From Mycolicibacterium sp. TUM20985 (GTDB lineage Bacteria; Actinomycetota; Actinomycetes; Mycobacteriales; Mycobacteriaceae), in NCBI RefSeq assembly GCF_030295745.1, contig NZ_AP027291.1, positions 2,418,001-2,482,000 on the forward strand: DNA of 64,000 nucleotides, given 5' to 3'. Each line of letters opens with the position of its first letter. The first letter of the stretch is position 1. The notes beneath the pieces were generated by a model. The model saw nothing but the letters and a program-made list of their open reading frames with translations, was not told where the DNA came from and made no database searches. Made by a program: the position numbers and the translations under genes. Below are positions 54,628 to 62,880 of the stretch, in pieces.

Positions 54628-54646
54628 TCTGCGCTAGATTCGAGTC

Positions 54647-55201
54647 ATGGCAGTTTCCTCTGACGACGTGCTGGACGCCGTGACTGTGCTGTTGTCCCGC
54701 GACGCCTCGGCCACCACCGGTGACATCGCGCGCGCGGCTGGAGTCAGCCGTGCCACGCTCGGACGACTCTTTGCAGATCGGGACGCAATGGTGCGCGCCC
54801 TGCTGGAGCGTTGCGTCGCAAGGGTTGTCGGCGCCATCGACCGGGCTCTCGAAGTGCACGACCGCGGCACCCCTTTGCTGACGGCGCTCGTCGAGGAGGT
54901 GTTGCCGGAGGCGCAGGCCTTCGTCTTCCTAGCCGCGCAACCTGCCGCTTACGGCGATGACGCCGATCGCATATACGACCGGATCGCTCAGCGCCTTGAG
55001 CTCGTTATGCGCGATGCGCAACGTGACGGCACACTACGTAACGACCTTCCAGCCGCCTGGCTAGCCGACGTCGTGCAGGCAACCACCCTCGCGGGCGCGG
55101 AATCGCTGCGGCTCGGCCGGATCGCGGCCCGCGACGCACCTGCCCTGGTCATCGAGACGCTGCAGCGCGGCATCGGCACGCAGGGCGCCCTCCCGGGTTG
55201 A
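54647..55201 (+). CDS. TetR-family regulator, probable P450 repressor
   Basis: A 184-residue TetR-family protein. The DNA-binding helices are in TTGDIARAAGVSRATLGRLF at about residues 22-41, followed by DRDAMVRALLERC; the remaining helices form a ligand pocket without recognisable specificity. It starts at ATG 54647, divergent from the P450 gene, with a TGA-N-ACA / TGT-N-TCA palindrome between. It probably represses itself and the P450 gene until a substrate-like ligand binds. The 73 bp after its end contain nothing notable. Confidence 0.87.
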   Translation: MAVSSDDVLDAVTVLLSRDASATTGDIARAAGVSRATLGRLFADRDAMVRALLERCVARVVGAIDRALEVHDRGTPLLTALVEEVLPEAQAFVFLAAQPAAYGDDADRIYDRIAQRLELVMRDAQRDGTLRNDLPAAWLADVVQATTLAGAESLRLGRIAARDAPALVIETLQRGIGTQGALPG

Positions 55202-55274
55202 TTCGGCTTGTCCGGCCGCCGTTTGCCCACGAGCGGTGCGCCCCTCGCCCGCCCTCGTGCTCGCTCGATCCCGC

Positions 55275-56351
55275 CTAGACGGCCAATGTCATTGGTGCCG
55301 TGTGCGTTCCCTGCGCGGCAAGCCAGCGATCGTTGTCCATCGCGTACAGCGGCTGGGCCGGCACCGGGTGGCGGTGTTCGCGGGCGTGGCGAGCGAGGTC
55401 GTGCGGGCGCGCGAAGGGGACGCGCAGGAAGTCGGCGATGACGCGGCGGCGGTTGGCCGCCGAGCGACTGGCGAAGGGGCGTGCGGCGTACCCGGCGACG
55501 GTGGCCTCGAACGGTTCGGCGGGCGTGCCGGTGACTTCGGCCACGACGTCGTTGGGCGCATCGTGGGCGAACGCTCCCTGGTGGTGGCCGACGAGGTAGT
55601 GCTTGAAATTGCCGAGTTCGTCAGCGGTGACGCCCTGCACCTTGGCTGCACGGCAAAATAATGCCCATGGCATTGGCGTCGCGGTGACGCGGCGGCCGAG
55701 GACCTCGCTGATGACGGGCACCATGTCGTAGGCCGACAACAGGGTGGGTCCGGTGGGTCGATACCTTCTGCCGCCGTGGCGGTTTGGATCCATCAGTACC
55801 GCGGCGGCCACTCGGGCGATGTCCTCGTTCGAGGGTGGGGCGTTTTTACTGTCGCCGGTGAGAACCGGGAAGCGGCCCAACACGGCCGCGAAGTCCAACA
55901 GTCGAAGGTAGTTGTCGGCGAAGTAACCGGGGTTGACGGTGGTGTGGGTGATCCCCGGCAGCGTCGAGAACATCTGTTCCAATAGCCATGCGTGCCGCGT
56001 CGCCAGGGCGGGATGGACGGGGCTGGCCAGCCACTGACTGAGCAGGACGGTCGATTCCAGCCGCGCTTCCCTCGCGGCGATCGTGAACGCCGCAGCGCTC
56101 TGCATGATCAGCGGGTGGAAGGACGGCAGGTAATAGGCGCGCGTCGTGCCGCGCATCGCGTCGAAGAGTTGGTTGGGATCGAACATGTCTGCGATCACCA
56201 ATTGCGCACCAGCGCTCTCCAAGTCAGCGCTACGCCCATCGTGGCGGGTGATCATGGCCCGTACCGGAAATCCGTGTCGCAGCAGTTCGCGAACGACGGC
56301 GGCACCTGTCTTTCCGGTCGCCCCTGTCACCAAGATCGTGGGATTGGTCAT
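55275..56351 (-). CDS. NmrA-like NAD(P)-binding protein
   Basis: A 358-residue atypical short-chain dehydrogenase of the NmrA/NAD(P)H-binding type. The dinucleotide motif TILVTGATGKTGAAVVREL is at the N-terminus and ITRHDGRSADLESAGAQLVI follows; the classical YxxxK is not evident, as in redox-sensing NmrA proteins. ATG 56351 has GGAAGGA upstream. It is divergent from a TetR-family gene with an operator-like palindrome in between, so it is probably the target of that regulator. The C-terminal about 60 residues are Arg/His-rich. Confidence 0.85.
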   Translation of the reverse strand: MTNPTILVTGATGKTGAAVVRELLRHGFPVRAMITRHDGRSADLESAGAQLVIADMFDPNQLFDAMRGTTRAYYLPSFHPLIMQSAAAFTIAAREARLESTVLLSQWLASPVHPALATRHAWLLEQMFSTLPGITHTTVNPGYFADNYLRLLDFAAVLGRFPVLTGDSKNAPPSNEDIARVAAAVLMDPNRHGGRRYRPTGPTLLSAYDMVPVISEVLGRRVTATPMPWALFCRAAKVQGVTADELGNFKHYLVGHHQGAFAHDAPNDVVAEVTGTPAEPFEATVAGYAARPFASRSAANRRRVIADFLRVPFARPHDLARHAREHRHPVPAQPLYAMDNDRWLAAQGTHTAPMTLAV

Positions 56352-56377
56352 GCGAAAGTCCTTCCGAAGACAGATTA

Positions 56378-56405
56378 GAGTATGTAGATACTCCATTAAG
56401 AGTAT
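56378..56405. promoter_or_regulatory. GAGTAT inverted repeat, TetR-type operator
   Basis: GAGTAT-GTAG-ATACTC (56378-56393) is a perfect 6-bp inverted repeat, and a third GAGTAT half-site follows at 56400-56405. It lies 27 bp from the NmrA-type start and about 50 bp from the TetR-type start, in the divergent promoter region. Confidence 0.6.
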
Positions 56406-56453
56406 GGGCGTGCGCTATATTGTCAAGGACAGGCCGAACGAGGGAGACGAGAC

Positions 56454-57041
56454 GTGCGAGTGTCTCAACAGGAGAAGGACCGCAGCGGGCAGCGCATCGT
56501 CGCCAGCGCTGCGCGGCTGATGCGCGAGCGCGGCATCGACGGGGCGACCGTGGGGGAGGTGATGAACGGCGCCGGGCTGACCCTGGGCGGGTTCTACCGG
56601 CACTTCGACAGCAAGGAGGCGTTGGTGTCCGCCGCGGTCCAGGGCGCCTTCGATCAAATCCTGAACCCGCGAGAGGCCCGCCTGCAAACCGACGACCCGA
56701 GGGCCGTCACCGCGGACTTTCAGCGCGACTATCTCTCCGACGTGCACGTCGCGGACCGCGCCGACGGGTGTCCCATCGTGGCGCTCGCCGGCGAACTGAG
56801 CCGGGGCCCAGCCACTTCCACGTCGGCGGTCACTTCCGGGGTGAATCGCATGCTCGATCTCATCGCAGCCGGGCTGGAGGGAGATCCCACCCAGCGGCGG
56901 GCTGAGGCCGCACGTCAGCTTGCCGCCATGGTCGGTACCGTGCTGATCGCCCGCGCCACCGACTCCGACACCGCCCAGGTCGTACTCGATGCCACCCGCT
57001 TGCAGCTCCCCTCCCATGAAGAAGGCAAGCAACCGAGATGA
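56454..57041 (+). CDS. TetR/AcrR-family regulator
   Basis: A 195-residue TetR-family protein, of the group with a TetR_C_16/YxaF-like pocket. The helix-turn-helix is VGEVMNGAGLTLGGFYRHFD followed by SKEALVSAAV. The C-terminal region has VADRADGCPIVALAGELSRG, a segment typical for regulators of SDR- and NmrA-type genes. GTG 56454 is the likely start. The stop overlaps the ATG of the methyltransferase gene by 4 bp, so regulator and methyltransferase are coupled; the NmrA-type gene is divergent. Confidence 0.88.
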   Translation: MRVSQQEKDRSGQRIVASAARLMRERGIDGATVGEVMNGAGLTLGGFYRHFDSKEALVSAAVQGAFDQILNPREARLQTDDPRAVTADFQRDYLSDVHVADRADGCPIVALAGELSRGPATSTSAVTSGVNRMLDLIAAGLEGDPTQRRAEAARQLAAMVGTVLIARATDSDTAQVVLDATRLQLPSHEEGKQPR

Positions 57042-57853
57042 CCTATGACGAAACGGGACTCGCCGGTCGCGTCGCCGACCAGCTCGACGCGGCCGGTCGC
57101 ACTGACCAGCTCACGACCGCCGACACCGGGCTGCTCGACCAATACCACGCCGGCGGTGTCGACGCCGTGGACAAACTCATCGACAGCCTGGGCTTGCGTC
57201 CAGGCGACGCCCTGATCGACGTCGGCTCGGGCTTCGGCGGACCGGCCCGCCGCATCGCCGAGAAGACGGGCGCCACCGTTCTCGGCGTCGACATCACCGC
57301 CCCCTACGTCGAAACTGCCCAAATGCTCACCCAGCGAACCGGACTCGGTGACCTGGTGACGTTCCGCCACGGCGACGTCATGAACTTCGTGCCTGGCCGG
57401 CTCTTCGACGCCGCGATCACCATGCACGTCCAGATGAACCTCGCCGACAAGGTCGAGTGGTTCGCCGCGATCGCCGATGTGTTGGCACCAGGAGCGAAGT
57501 TGGGGATCTGGGAGGTCTGCCTCAATGATCCCGAACGGGATCCCGCCTGGCCGATGCCGTGGTCGCTGGACGGTAGTGACAGCCACCTCGTCACACCTGA
57601 CGAACTTCGAAAGGCCATCACGTCGGCAGGATTTCGGATGGTCGAATGGAGTGACGAGACCCCGTGGGTGACCCAGTGGGCGGCCACGCTGGGCACTAGG
57701 TCGACTCCGGTGGCCGGACTCGTCCTGCCGATGCTGCTCGACGATGGGATCACCCGGGTGGTCAATTTGGCCAACGCACTCGAAGACGGAGGGCTAGCCG
57801 TCGTCAGGGGGATGTTCATGAAACCGGATGCCGATGGCGTGCACACGCGATGA
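57038..57853 (+). CDS. SAM-dependent methyltransferase, UbiE/MPBQ type
   Basis: A 271-residue class I methyltransferase. Motif I is LIDVGSGFGGPARRIAEKTG, motif post-I is VLGVDITAPYVETAQ, and FRHGDVMNFVPGRLFDAAI contains motif II; VLAPGAKLGIWEV is motif III. It resembles small-molecule C- or O-methyltransferases such as those on quinones, sterols or glycine. Its ATG overlaps the stop of the upstream TetR gene. A strong terminator follows at 57882-57908. The substrate is unknown. Confidence 0.88.
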   Translation: MTYDETGLAGRVADQLDAAGRTDQLTTADTGLLDQYHAGGVDAVDKLIDSLGLRPGDALIDVGSGFGGPARRIAEKTGATVLGVDITAPYVETAQMLTQRTGLGDLVTFRHGDVMNFVPGRLFDAAITMHVQMNLADKVEWFAAIADVLAPGAKLGIWEVCLNDPERDPAWPMPWSLDGSDSHLVTPDELRKAITSAGFRMVEWSDETPWVTQWAATLGTRSTPVAGLVLPMLLDDGITRVVNLANALEDGGLAVVRGMFMKPDADGVHTR

Positions 57854-57881
57854 GCGATTCCTGGGGCACGCGCAACGCAAT

Positions 57882-57908
57882 CAGGGCACCCGCGATGCGG
57901 GTGCCCTG
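57882..57908. terminator. Perfect 12-bp hairpin terminator
   Basis: CAGGGCACCCGC-GAT-GCGGGTGCCCTG, a perfect 12-bp stem with a 3-nt loop, lies between the methyltransferase gene and the convergent small-protein gene, and probably ends transcription from both sides. Confidence 0.88.
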
Positions 57909-57926
57909 CGTGGCGGAGGTCGAGGG

Positions 57927-58088
57927 TCAGCGGTGGGCGGTGGTGTCGACGTGGGGCACCGACACGCTGGAGCTCATGTCGTTGATCCACTGGTTGTGTC
58001 CGTAGTCGGCGTTGGCGGGGGAGGCCAGACCGAGCACGGCGGCGGCGAATCCACTGGCAATGATTCCGGCGAGTCCGAGATTCTTCAT
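57927..58088 (-). CDS. Small exported protein (53 residues)
   Basis: A 53-residue protein with a clean signal peptide: MKNLGLAGIIASGFAAAVLG then LASPANADYG, with cleavage expected after ANA. The mature part is only about 27 residues (YGHNQWINDMSSSVSVPHVD), histidine- and serine-rich. ATG 58088 is preceded by GGAGACACC at proper spacing. Short secreted proteins of this design are common in mycobacteria and lack known functions. It is convergent with the methyltransferase gene across a bidirectional terminator. Confidence 0.75.
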   Translation of the reverse strand: MKNLGLAGIIASGFAAAVLGLASPANADYGHNQWINDMSSSVSVPHVDTTAHR

Positions 58089-58173
58089 GAGGGTGTCTCC
58101 TTGATTCGGGTTGATCGTTCAACTGTGGTGTTGTGTCGGCGCACGGCCCGTGCGTTACACGGGTGCGCCGCGA

Positions 58174-58728
58174 TCAATTCGCGAAATCGTATGGGGCGGC
58201 GAACTCGACGGCGGGATAGTCCACCGGCACGTCGGTTATGTGATGCAAATAGTTCGTCAGAATGTTCGCAACGACGAGTCCGAGGATTTCGACGATCTGA
58301 CCGTCGGTCCATCCTGCGGTGCGGACCACACCCAGGTCTGAGTCGGTGACGCAGCCCCTAGTGCGGACCAGCGCTTGCGCGAACCGCAGAGCGGCCTCGA
58401 CTTTGGGATCCGACGCCGAACCAGTGCGCGCTGCGGCTGCGTCGTCCGATGACACCCCGTAGGCGCGTGCGGCGGCCGTGTGCGCGGCCAGGCAGTAACT
58501 GCAACGGTTTTCGTTGGCAACCGCGATGGCGAGTTGCTCGCCGACCGGGTTGTCGATCGAGCCGGCCGCCAGAGCGGAGTCGAAATCGAGAACTGCCTGG
58601 GTGAAGGGCAGGGACAGCGCCATCACCTTGCCGAGGTTGGGCACCCTGCCCCAGGCGTCCCGAATCATGGCTCGGGCTCGGATCTCACTGGGGTCTGTGG
58701 TCTTCTGATCAGCGGTGGCGAAGGTCAT
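58174..58728 (-). CDS. AhpD-like/carboxymuconolactone decarboxylase family protein
   Basis: A 184-residue all-helical protein of the AhpD/CMD superfamily, with the active-site motif ENRCSYCLAAHTAAAR, i.e. CxxC followed by histidine, as in alkylhydroperoxidases. The downstream GWTDGQIVEILGLVVANILTNY helix is also typical. It should reduce organic peroxides or act as a thiol-disulfide partner. ATG 58728 is chosen; a longer frame starting 111 bp upstream lacks family similarity. It stands between a small exported-protein gene and a GH15 gene on the same strand. Confidence 0.87.
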   Translation of the reverse strand: MTFATADQKTTDPSEIRARAMIRDAWGRVPNLGKVMALSLPFTQAVLDFDSALAAGSIDNPVGEQLAIAVANENRCSYCLAAHTAAARAYGVSSDDAAAARTGSASDPKVEAALRFAQALVRTRGCVTDSDLGVVRTAGWTDGQIVEILGLVVANILTNYLHHITDVPVDYPAVEFAAPYDFAN

Positions 58729-58863
58729 TCGTGGTCCTATGGTTGTCGTAACGGGTTGAGCCAGGCCAAGGGATGCGCTCGCGGCGCCCCGACGACGATC
58801 CGTGGCGGTCACGGAGACGAAATCTCGGCCGACCACCATCTGTGTCCGCGCGGCGACGCTGCG

Positions 58864-60690
58864 TTACAACGGATGTGCGGTCTCAACGGCGTCGGCTATT
58901 GCCTGAGCTGCCGTGATCAGGCCGAGGTGGCTGAACGCTTGCGGGAAGTTGCCCATGAGCTCGCCCGAAATTGGGTCCACCTGTTCGGATAGCAGCCCCA
59001 GCGACGAGGCGTAACCGGCGGCTCGTTCCAACACCCTTTCCGCGCGTTGCGTCTGACCGCTGTAGGCCAGTGCGTGCGCCAACCAGAACGTGCACAAGAG
59101 GAACGTTCCCTCGGAGGTGTCAAAACCGTCGTCACCGCGGTATCGGTAGATCAGCCCGCGTTGATCGGACAGTTCTTCTTCCACGGCGTCGATGGTGGCC
59201 AGCAGCCGGGGGTCGTCCGGTGCACAAAAGCCCACGATGGCGATGATCAGCGCGGAGGCGTCGAGGGCGTCTGCGCCGAAGTACTGGGTGTAGGCGCCGC
59301 GCTGCTCGCTCCAACCTTCGGCCTGAATCGCGTCGCGCACTTCATCGCGGTGCGCCGTCCACTCGTCGACGTACAGCTGCGCCTTCAACAGGCGGTACAT
59401 CGCGACACCGCGGTCAAGTGCCACCCAGCACATGACCTTGCTGTGTAGGTAGGGCCGCGCCGGGCCGCGCACTTCCCAGATGCCCTGGTCGTCGTCATGC
59501 CATCGGGCCGCCGCGGCGTTCACTGCGCTGATCAGGAACTGCCGGGTGGTCTCGTCCATCTCCGACAAGTGGTTGCGCAAGGTGTAGGCCGCGTCGAGGA
59601 TGGCTCCGTAGACGTCGAGTTGGCGTTGCTGCCACGCCCCGTTGCCGACTCGCACCGGACCCGTGCCGTGCCATCCCGAAAGATGGGGCAGTGTCCGTTC
59701 ACTGAGGTCGCGTTCCCCGCCGACGCCAAACATGATTTGCAGGTCGGCTCCGCGGTCGAGCTGCGTACCCGCGGCGCGGGCGAGAAATTCGAAGAAGCGC
59801 ACCGCTTCGTGTGGGCAGGCCGCGATGAACAGACCCTGCAGCGTCATGCTCGCATCGCGGATCCAGGTGAATCGGTAGTCCCAGGTGCGACCGCTGCCGA
59901 TGCCTTCGGGCAGGCTGGTGGTGGCGGCGGCGACGATGGCGCCGCTGCGGGCGAAGGTCAGTCCCTGTAGCACGGCGCCGCTGTGCAACACCAGGTCCCG
60001 GTGCGGACCGTCGTAACGTTGGTGCAGGGTCGACCAGCTGCGCCAGCTCTTCTCCGTAGCGTTGATGCGGCGCGAGATCGCCCGCGACGTCCAGGGTTTG
60101 GGGGACGTGTCCCACGGTTCGTACTGTTCGAAGGCGAAGCCCAGCTCGTCGCCCTGGACGAGCCGCACCGTGGCTGACGCGCCGCCGTGCGTCATTGACA
60201 GCTGAACCGTGGTGGCTAGCCGTAGCACCGTCGCACCGCCATGTGAGATGACGCTGCCTGCTGCTGAGGTCAATCGTGGGCGGATCAGCCCGAACTCCGG
60301 GCGCGGCACGTACTCGATCCTTACGGCCGTGTTTCCGCGAACGCAGCGGACCCGCCGCAGCAGCACCCCGGGGGATGAGAGGCCTAGTTGATGGCCGCGT
60401 TCATGCTCGCCCAGTGCCATGGTGTCGGTCACCACGACCTCCGCACTCGGACCCGTCCAGGTCGTTTCGAGGACGAGCCCGGGTGTCAGGTAGCGCCAGC
60501 GCGCCGTCATCGTCAGATCGTCTGGGGCGATCGAGAAGTAGCCGGCGTCGTCATCGAGGATTCGGGCGAAGACCGGTGCGCTGTCGAAACGTGGGAAGCA
60601 CAACCAGTCGACCGATCCCTGCGACGTCACCAGGGCAGCTGAGCGGCAGTCGGAAAGCAGGGCGTGGTCGGCAAGGGGAGTGGTCGACAC
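58864..60690 (-). CDS. Glycoside hydrolase family 15 protein (trehalase/glucoamylase-like)
   Basis: A 608-residue GH15 enzyme: an N-terminal beta-sandwich (LADHALLSDCRSAALVTSQG, VDWLCFPRFDS) and a C-terminal (alpha/alpha)6 barrel. The catalytic region includes GRTWDYRFTWIRDASMTLQG, and LSEQVDPISGELMGNFPQAFSH near the end carries the second acid. Mycobacterial GH15 members of this length hydrolyse trehalose and need phosphate and Mg2+, so trehalase activity is the best guess. It starts with GTG 60690. The upstream region 60691-60943 contains a 10-bp palindrome ACCGATCGGT but no other gene that I can support. Confidence 0.9.
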   Translation of the reverse strand: MSTTPLADHALLSDCRSAALVTSQGSVDWLCFPRFDSAPVFARILDDDAGYFSIAPDDLTMTARWRYLTPGLVLETTWTGPSAEVVVTDTMALGEHERGHQLGLSSPGVLLRRVRCVRGNTAVRIEYVPRPEFGLIRPRLTSAAGSVISHGGATVLRLATTVQLSMTHGGASATVRLVQGDELGFAFEQYEPWDTSPKPWTSRAISRRINATEKSWRSWSTLHQRYDGPHRDLVLHSGAVLQGLTFARSGAIVAAATTSLPEGIGSGRTWDYRFTWIRDASMTLQGLFIAACPHEAVRFFEFLARAAGTQLDRGADLQIMFGVGGERDLSERTLPHLSGWHGTGPVRVGNGAWQQRQLDVYGAILDAAYTLRNHLSEMDETTRQFLISAVNAAAARWHDDDQGIWEVRGPARPYLHSKVMCWVALDRGVAMYRLLKAQLYVDEWTAHRDEVRDAIQAEGWSEQRGAYTQYFGADALDASALIIAIVGFCAPDDPRLLATIDAVEEELSDQRGLIYRYRGDDGFDTSEGTFLLCTFWLAHALAYSGQTQRAERVLERAAGYASSLGLLSEQVDPISGELMGNFPQAFSHLGLITAAQAIADAVETAHPL

Positions 60691-60714
60691 GAAATGCCTC
60701 CGATGCAGGGTTGA

Positions 60715-60724
60715 ACCGATCGGT
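60715..60724. promoter_or_regulatory. 10-bp palindrome upstream of the GH15 gene
   Basis: ACCGATCGGT, a perfect 10-bp palindrome, lies 24 bp before the GTG start of the GH15 gene. It resembles short TetR-type operators (AACCGATCGGTA), but no regulator gene is adjacent. Confidence 0.35.
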
Positions 60725-60943
60725 ACAACGCGACCGATGGCCGCACCTTACCTCAAGGGTAGACGCGAATATGGCTGCGGCACAGGACATGGCCCCGAGC
60801 ACGACCGACGCATGGTCGATTGCGGGGACAGCTGCCCGATCGTTGCTCCTTGTAACGCTCCGCTGGTTTCGCGACACATCATCGCCAGTTGACGTGGGCA
60901 CCAACGTGCCACGACTGAAGGACGATTGAAGGGGGCGGGTCAA

Positions 60944-61189
60944 TTGGCCACCGACGACGAGGTCGCTGACGACTGGGCTGAATTCGCGCGACTCACCCGG
61001 TCTCAGCTCGAACAGCTCCACACCCTGTTGGAACGGCCATCGACCTTGGGCTACAGCACGAGCATCGCTGTCACACTTCGCTCGTTGCTTCCTGACCTCG
61101 CTCGGCGCTTGGACTCCTCCCTCGATGCTCACGTCACCGACTATCTGCAGAGGCTGCAGAGAGTCGTGGCGGCGGCATTGCAGGTGTAG
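60944..61189 (+). CDS. Hypothetical helical protein
   Basis: An 81-residue protein predicted as helical throughout: TDDEVADDWAEFARLTRSQL, then HTLLERPSTLGYSTSIAVTL and DSSLDAHVTDYLQRLQRVVA. TTG 60944 is preceded by AAGGGGGCGGG; a TTG at 60926 is also possible. No family was recognised. The heptad-like spacing of Leu suggests a helical bundle or dimer. It is divergent from the GH15 gene. Confidence 0.5.
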   Translation: MATDDEVADDWAEFARLTRSQLEQLHTLLERPSTLGYSTSIAVTLRSLLPDLARRLDSSLDAHVTDYLQRLQRVVAAALQV

Positions 61190-61230
61190 CACGCCGCAGT
61201 CATGATGCGGCCGAGTCGATCTAGGCAGAC

Positions 61231-61246
61231 TGTACTAGACCGTACA
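61231..61246. promoter_or_regulatory. TGTAC-N6-GTACA inverted repeat
   Basis: TGTAC-TAGACC-GTACA, a perfect 5-bp inverted repeat, lies 126 bp before the small secreted protein gene. It could be the operator of an AraC-, GntR- or TetR-type regulator; the binding protein is not evident. Confidence 0.4.
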
Positions 61247-61371
61247 TTGCTGTCGTCCATTGGGAACCGGCGTCATCGAATCCGTAAGCAGTTGCTGCGT
61301 AACGGCGGTCGGCGCACCGAGTACTACGCATCAGCGCGCGAACCTCCGGGCGCACAACGAGGGGATCAGCT

Positions 61372-61629
61372 ATGAAAGGTTTCGTCTTCACCATGGTCGC
61401 CACAGGCGCCTTGGCGGGCGCAGCACTCGGGTTCGCTGGGGCCGCCTCGGCCGCCGGCGGTGCTGACGCCACCATCAACGGGTTGCACAGCGAGGGCTAT
61501 ATCGTGCAACTCAACGGATCGCAGACCGCTCCGCTCACCGCCTGCACGGTGACCAACGTGCAGAAAGACCCGTTGGGCGGCAACAGTCTCACCGCGCAGG
61601 TCGACGTAGCGTGCCCCGATGGCTGCTAG
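61372..61629 (+). CDS. Small secreted protein with cysteines
   Basis: An 85-residue exported protein: signal peptide MKGFVFTMVATGALAGAALG with cleavage near ASA-AGG, then a mature part of about 58 residues with ADATINGLHSEGYIVQLNGS, ACTVTNVQKDP and a final CPDGC, so a disulfide is likely. This belongs to a family of small secreted mycobacterial proteins of unknown role. ATG 61372 follows GGGGATC. The stop overlaps the next gene, which begins 11 bases earlier, so the two are translated together. Confidence 0.75.
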   Translation: MKGFVFTMVATGALAGAALGFAGAASAAGGADATINGLHSEGYIVQLNGSQTAPLTACTVTNVQKDPLGGNSLTAQVDVACPDGC

Positions 61630-62329
61630 CTCCGCCGGATTGGCCGCGGCGAGACGTGGTCCGCGCGCCTGGCTGCTGGCGGCGAGCGTCACCGCAGCGA
61701 TCGGCGTGGTGACCGCGTGTTCTCACGACGCGACCACCACTGCGGCGACGCCACCACCGGCCATGCCCGCGTCGGCAACCTACGTCGCCGACATGGCCGG
61801 CGCTGGCGGCCAGACGGTGACCCTGGCGATCACCGTCGCCGGCGACGAGGTCGCGGCGTACGAGACCAACGGCGTCGACGATGACACCTGGTTCTTCGGT
61901 ACGCAGATCAACGGGGTCATGAACTTGACGTCGACGTTTCACGATGACTTGACGGCGTCGTTCGACGGCACGAAGGTCACCGGCACGCTGGCCATGAACG
62001 AGGGCGGCGGGGCACCTCACGCCTTCGCGGCCTCGCCGGTGGCGGCGCCCGCCGGTCTGTACACGGCCGATCTCGGTGATGCCCGTGCCTCGTGGGTGGT
62101 GCGTCCAGGTCACCCCACCGTCGGGGTGATGAACAACAGCGCGCCGGGAGATCACAAGGTCACCGACCAGATCGCCGCCGACCAACGTGAGTTCCAGGAC
62201 TCCGTGCGGGACATGCGGATTGCCCGCAACATGGTGCCCGCGCCACCGATTTCGCTGGACACCGGTATGACGGTGATGCACGACAAGCCGGTCCGTGCGG
62301 TCGCGGTCACCGGCGACATGAGGTTCTAA
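61619..62329 (+). CDS. Lipoprotein, paralogue of the gene at 9.7 kb
   Basis: A 236-residue predicted lipoprotein with lipobox VTAC at about residues 31-34 after a 30-residue basic/hydrophobic signal. The mature part repeats the order of blocks of the protein at 9653-10330: TYVADMAGAGGQTVTLAITV, GDEVAAYETNGVDDDTWFFG, APAGLYTADLGDARASWVV. Here the C-terminal region contains REFQDSVRDMRIARNMVPAP and MTVMHDKPVRAVAVTGD. Identity to the paralogue is moderate, so the duplication is old. ATG 61619 overlaps the end of the small secreted protein gene. A long-stem terminator follows. Function unknown. Confidence 0.78.
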   Translation: MAASSAGLAAARRGPRAWLLAASVTAAIGVVTACSHDATTTAATPPPAMPASATYVADMAGAGGQTVTLAITVAGDEVAAYETNGVDDDTWFFGTQINGVMNLTSTFHDDLTASFDGTKVTGTLAMNEGGGAPHAFAASPVAAPAGLYTADLGDARASWVVRPGHPTVGVMNNSAPGDHKVTDQIAADQREFQDSVRDMRIARNMVPAPPISLDTGMTVMHDKPVRAVAVTGDMRF

Positions 62330-62337
62330 CTATCGAG

Positions 62338-62388
62338 CTGACACCGCCGCCAGCGCACTCAGCGACTAACAATTAGCGGCGGTGTCAG
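62338..62388 (+). terminator. Terminator with perfect 13-bp stem
   Basis: CTGACACCGCCGC (62338-62350) pairs perfectly with GCGGCGGTGTCAG (62376-62388) across a 25-nt loop, and TCTCGTTTGGGTT follows. It begins 8 bp after the lipoprotein stop, and ends the two-gene transcript. Confidence 0.85.
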
Positions 62389-62603
62389 TCTCGTTTGGGT
62401 TCGACGAAGTTATCGAAACCTATTCTCCAACAGATCAGTTCGTCGCAGTGACGAATCTGCCTGCCCGGGCAAGCCGAGGGGCTACAGTTCGTCACACCAA
62501 GACATCTGCTTTGCCGGGTTCAGTACGACGCAGATGGGGCACTCATACACCGACCGACATCCCGGTGGGACGAGCCCGGCGGGTGAATGAAGAGGACGTG
62601 CAC

Positions 62604-62753
62604 ATGACGATGCCCACTGACGCCGCGGATGCGGTCGAGCCTCACGGGTCCAACGAAGGTCCACGCGACCACCAGGGTGTCGATACCGATCACGTCGCCT
62701 ACGTAGACGATGACAACGTTCCCCATCCCGGTGACGCCAACGAGGCCGGCTGA
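62604..62753 (+). CDS. Small acidic protein
   Basis: A 49-residue acidic, histidine-rich hydrophilic protein (TMPTDAADAVEPHGSNEGPR, then DHVAYVDDDNVPHPGD). GAAGAGG lies 9-15 bp before ATG 62604. It has no hydrophobic segment and is probably disordered. No family was recognised. The frame is open upstream for 220 bp but without coding character there. Confidence 0.45.
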   Translation: MTMPTDAADAVEPHGSNEGPRDHQGVDTDHVAYVDDDNVPHPGDANEAG

Positions 62754-62880
62754 CTTCGAAGGTTCCGCTGGACGCGAATACGTTCTGCCTCAGACGGTCT
62801 CGCTCACTTGCGTCACCGTACCGACACGGCCTGACGGCGGGGGAGAGGGCCCAACCGCGGCCCACCGTCCTGCTGATGCC

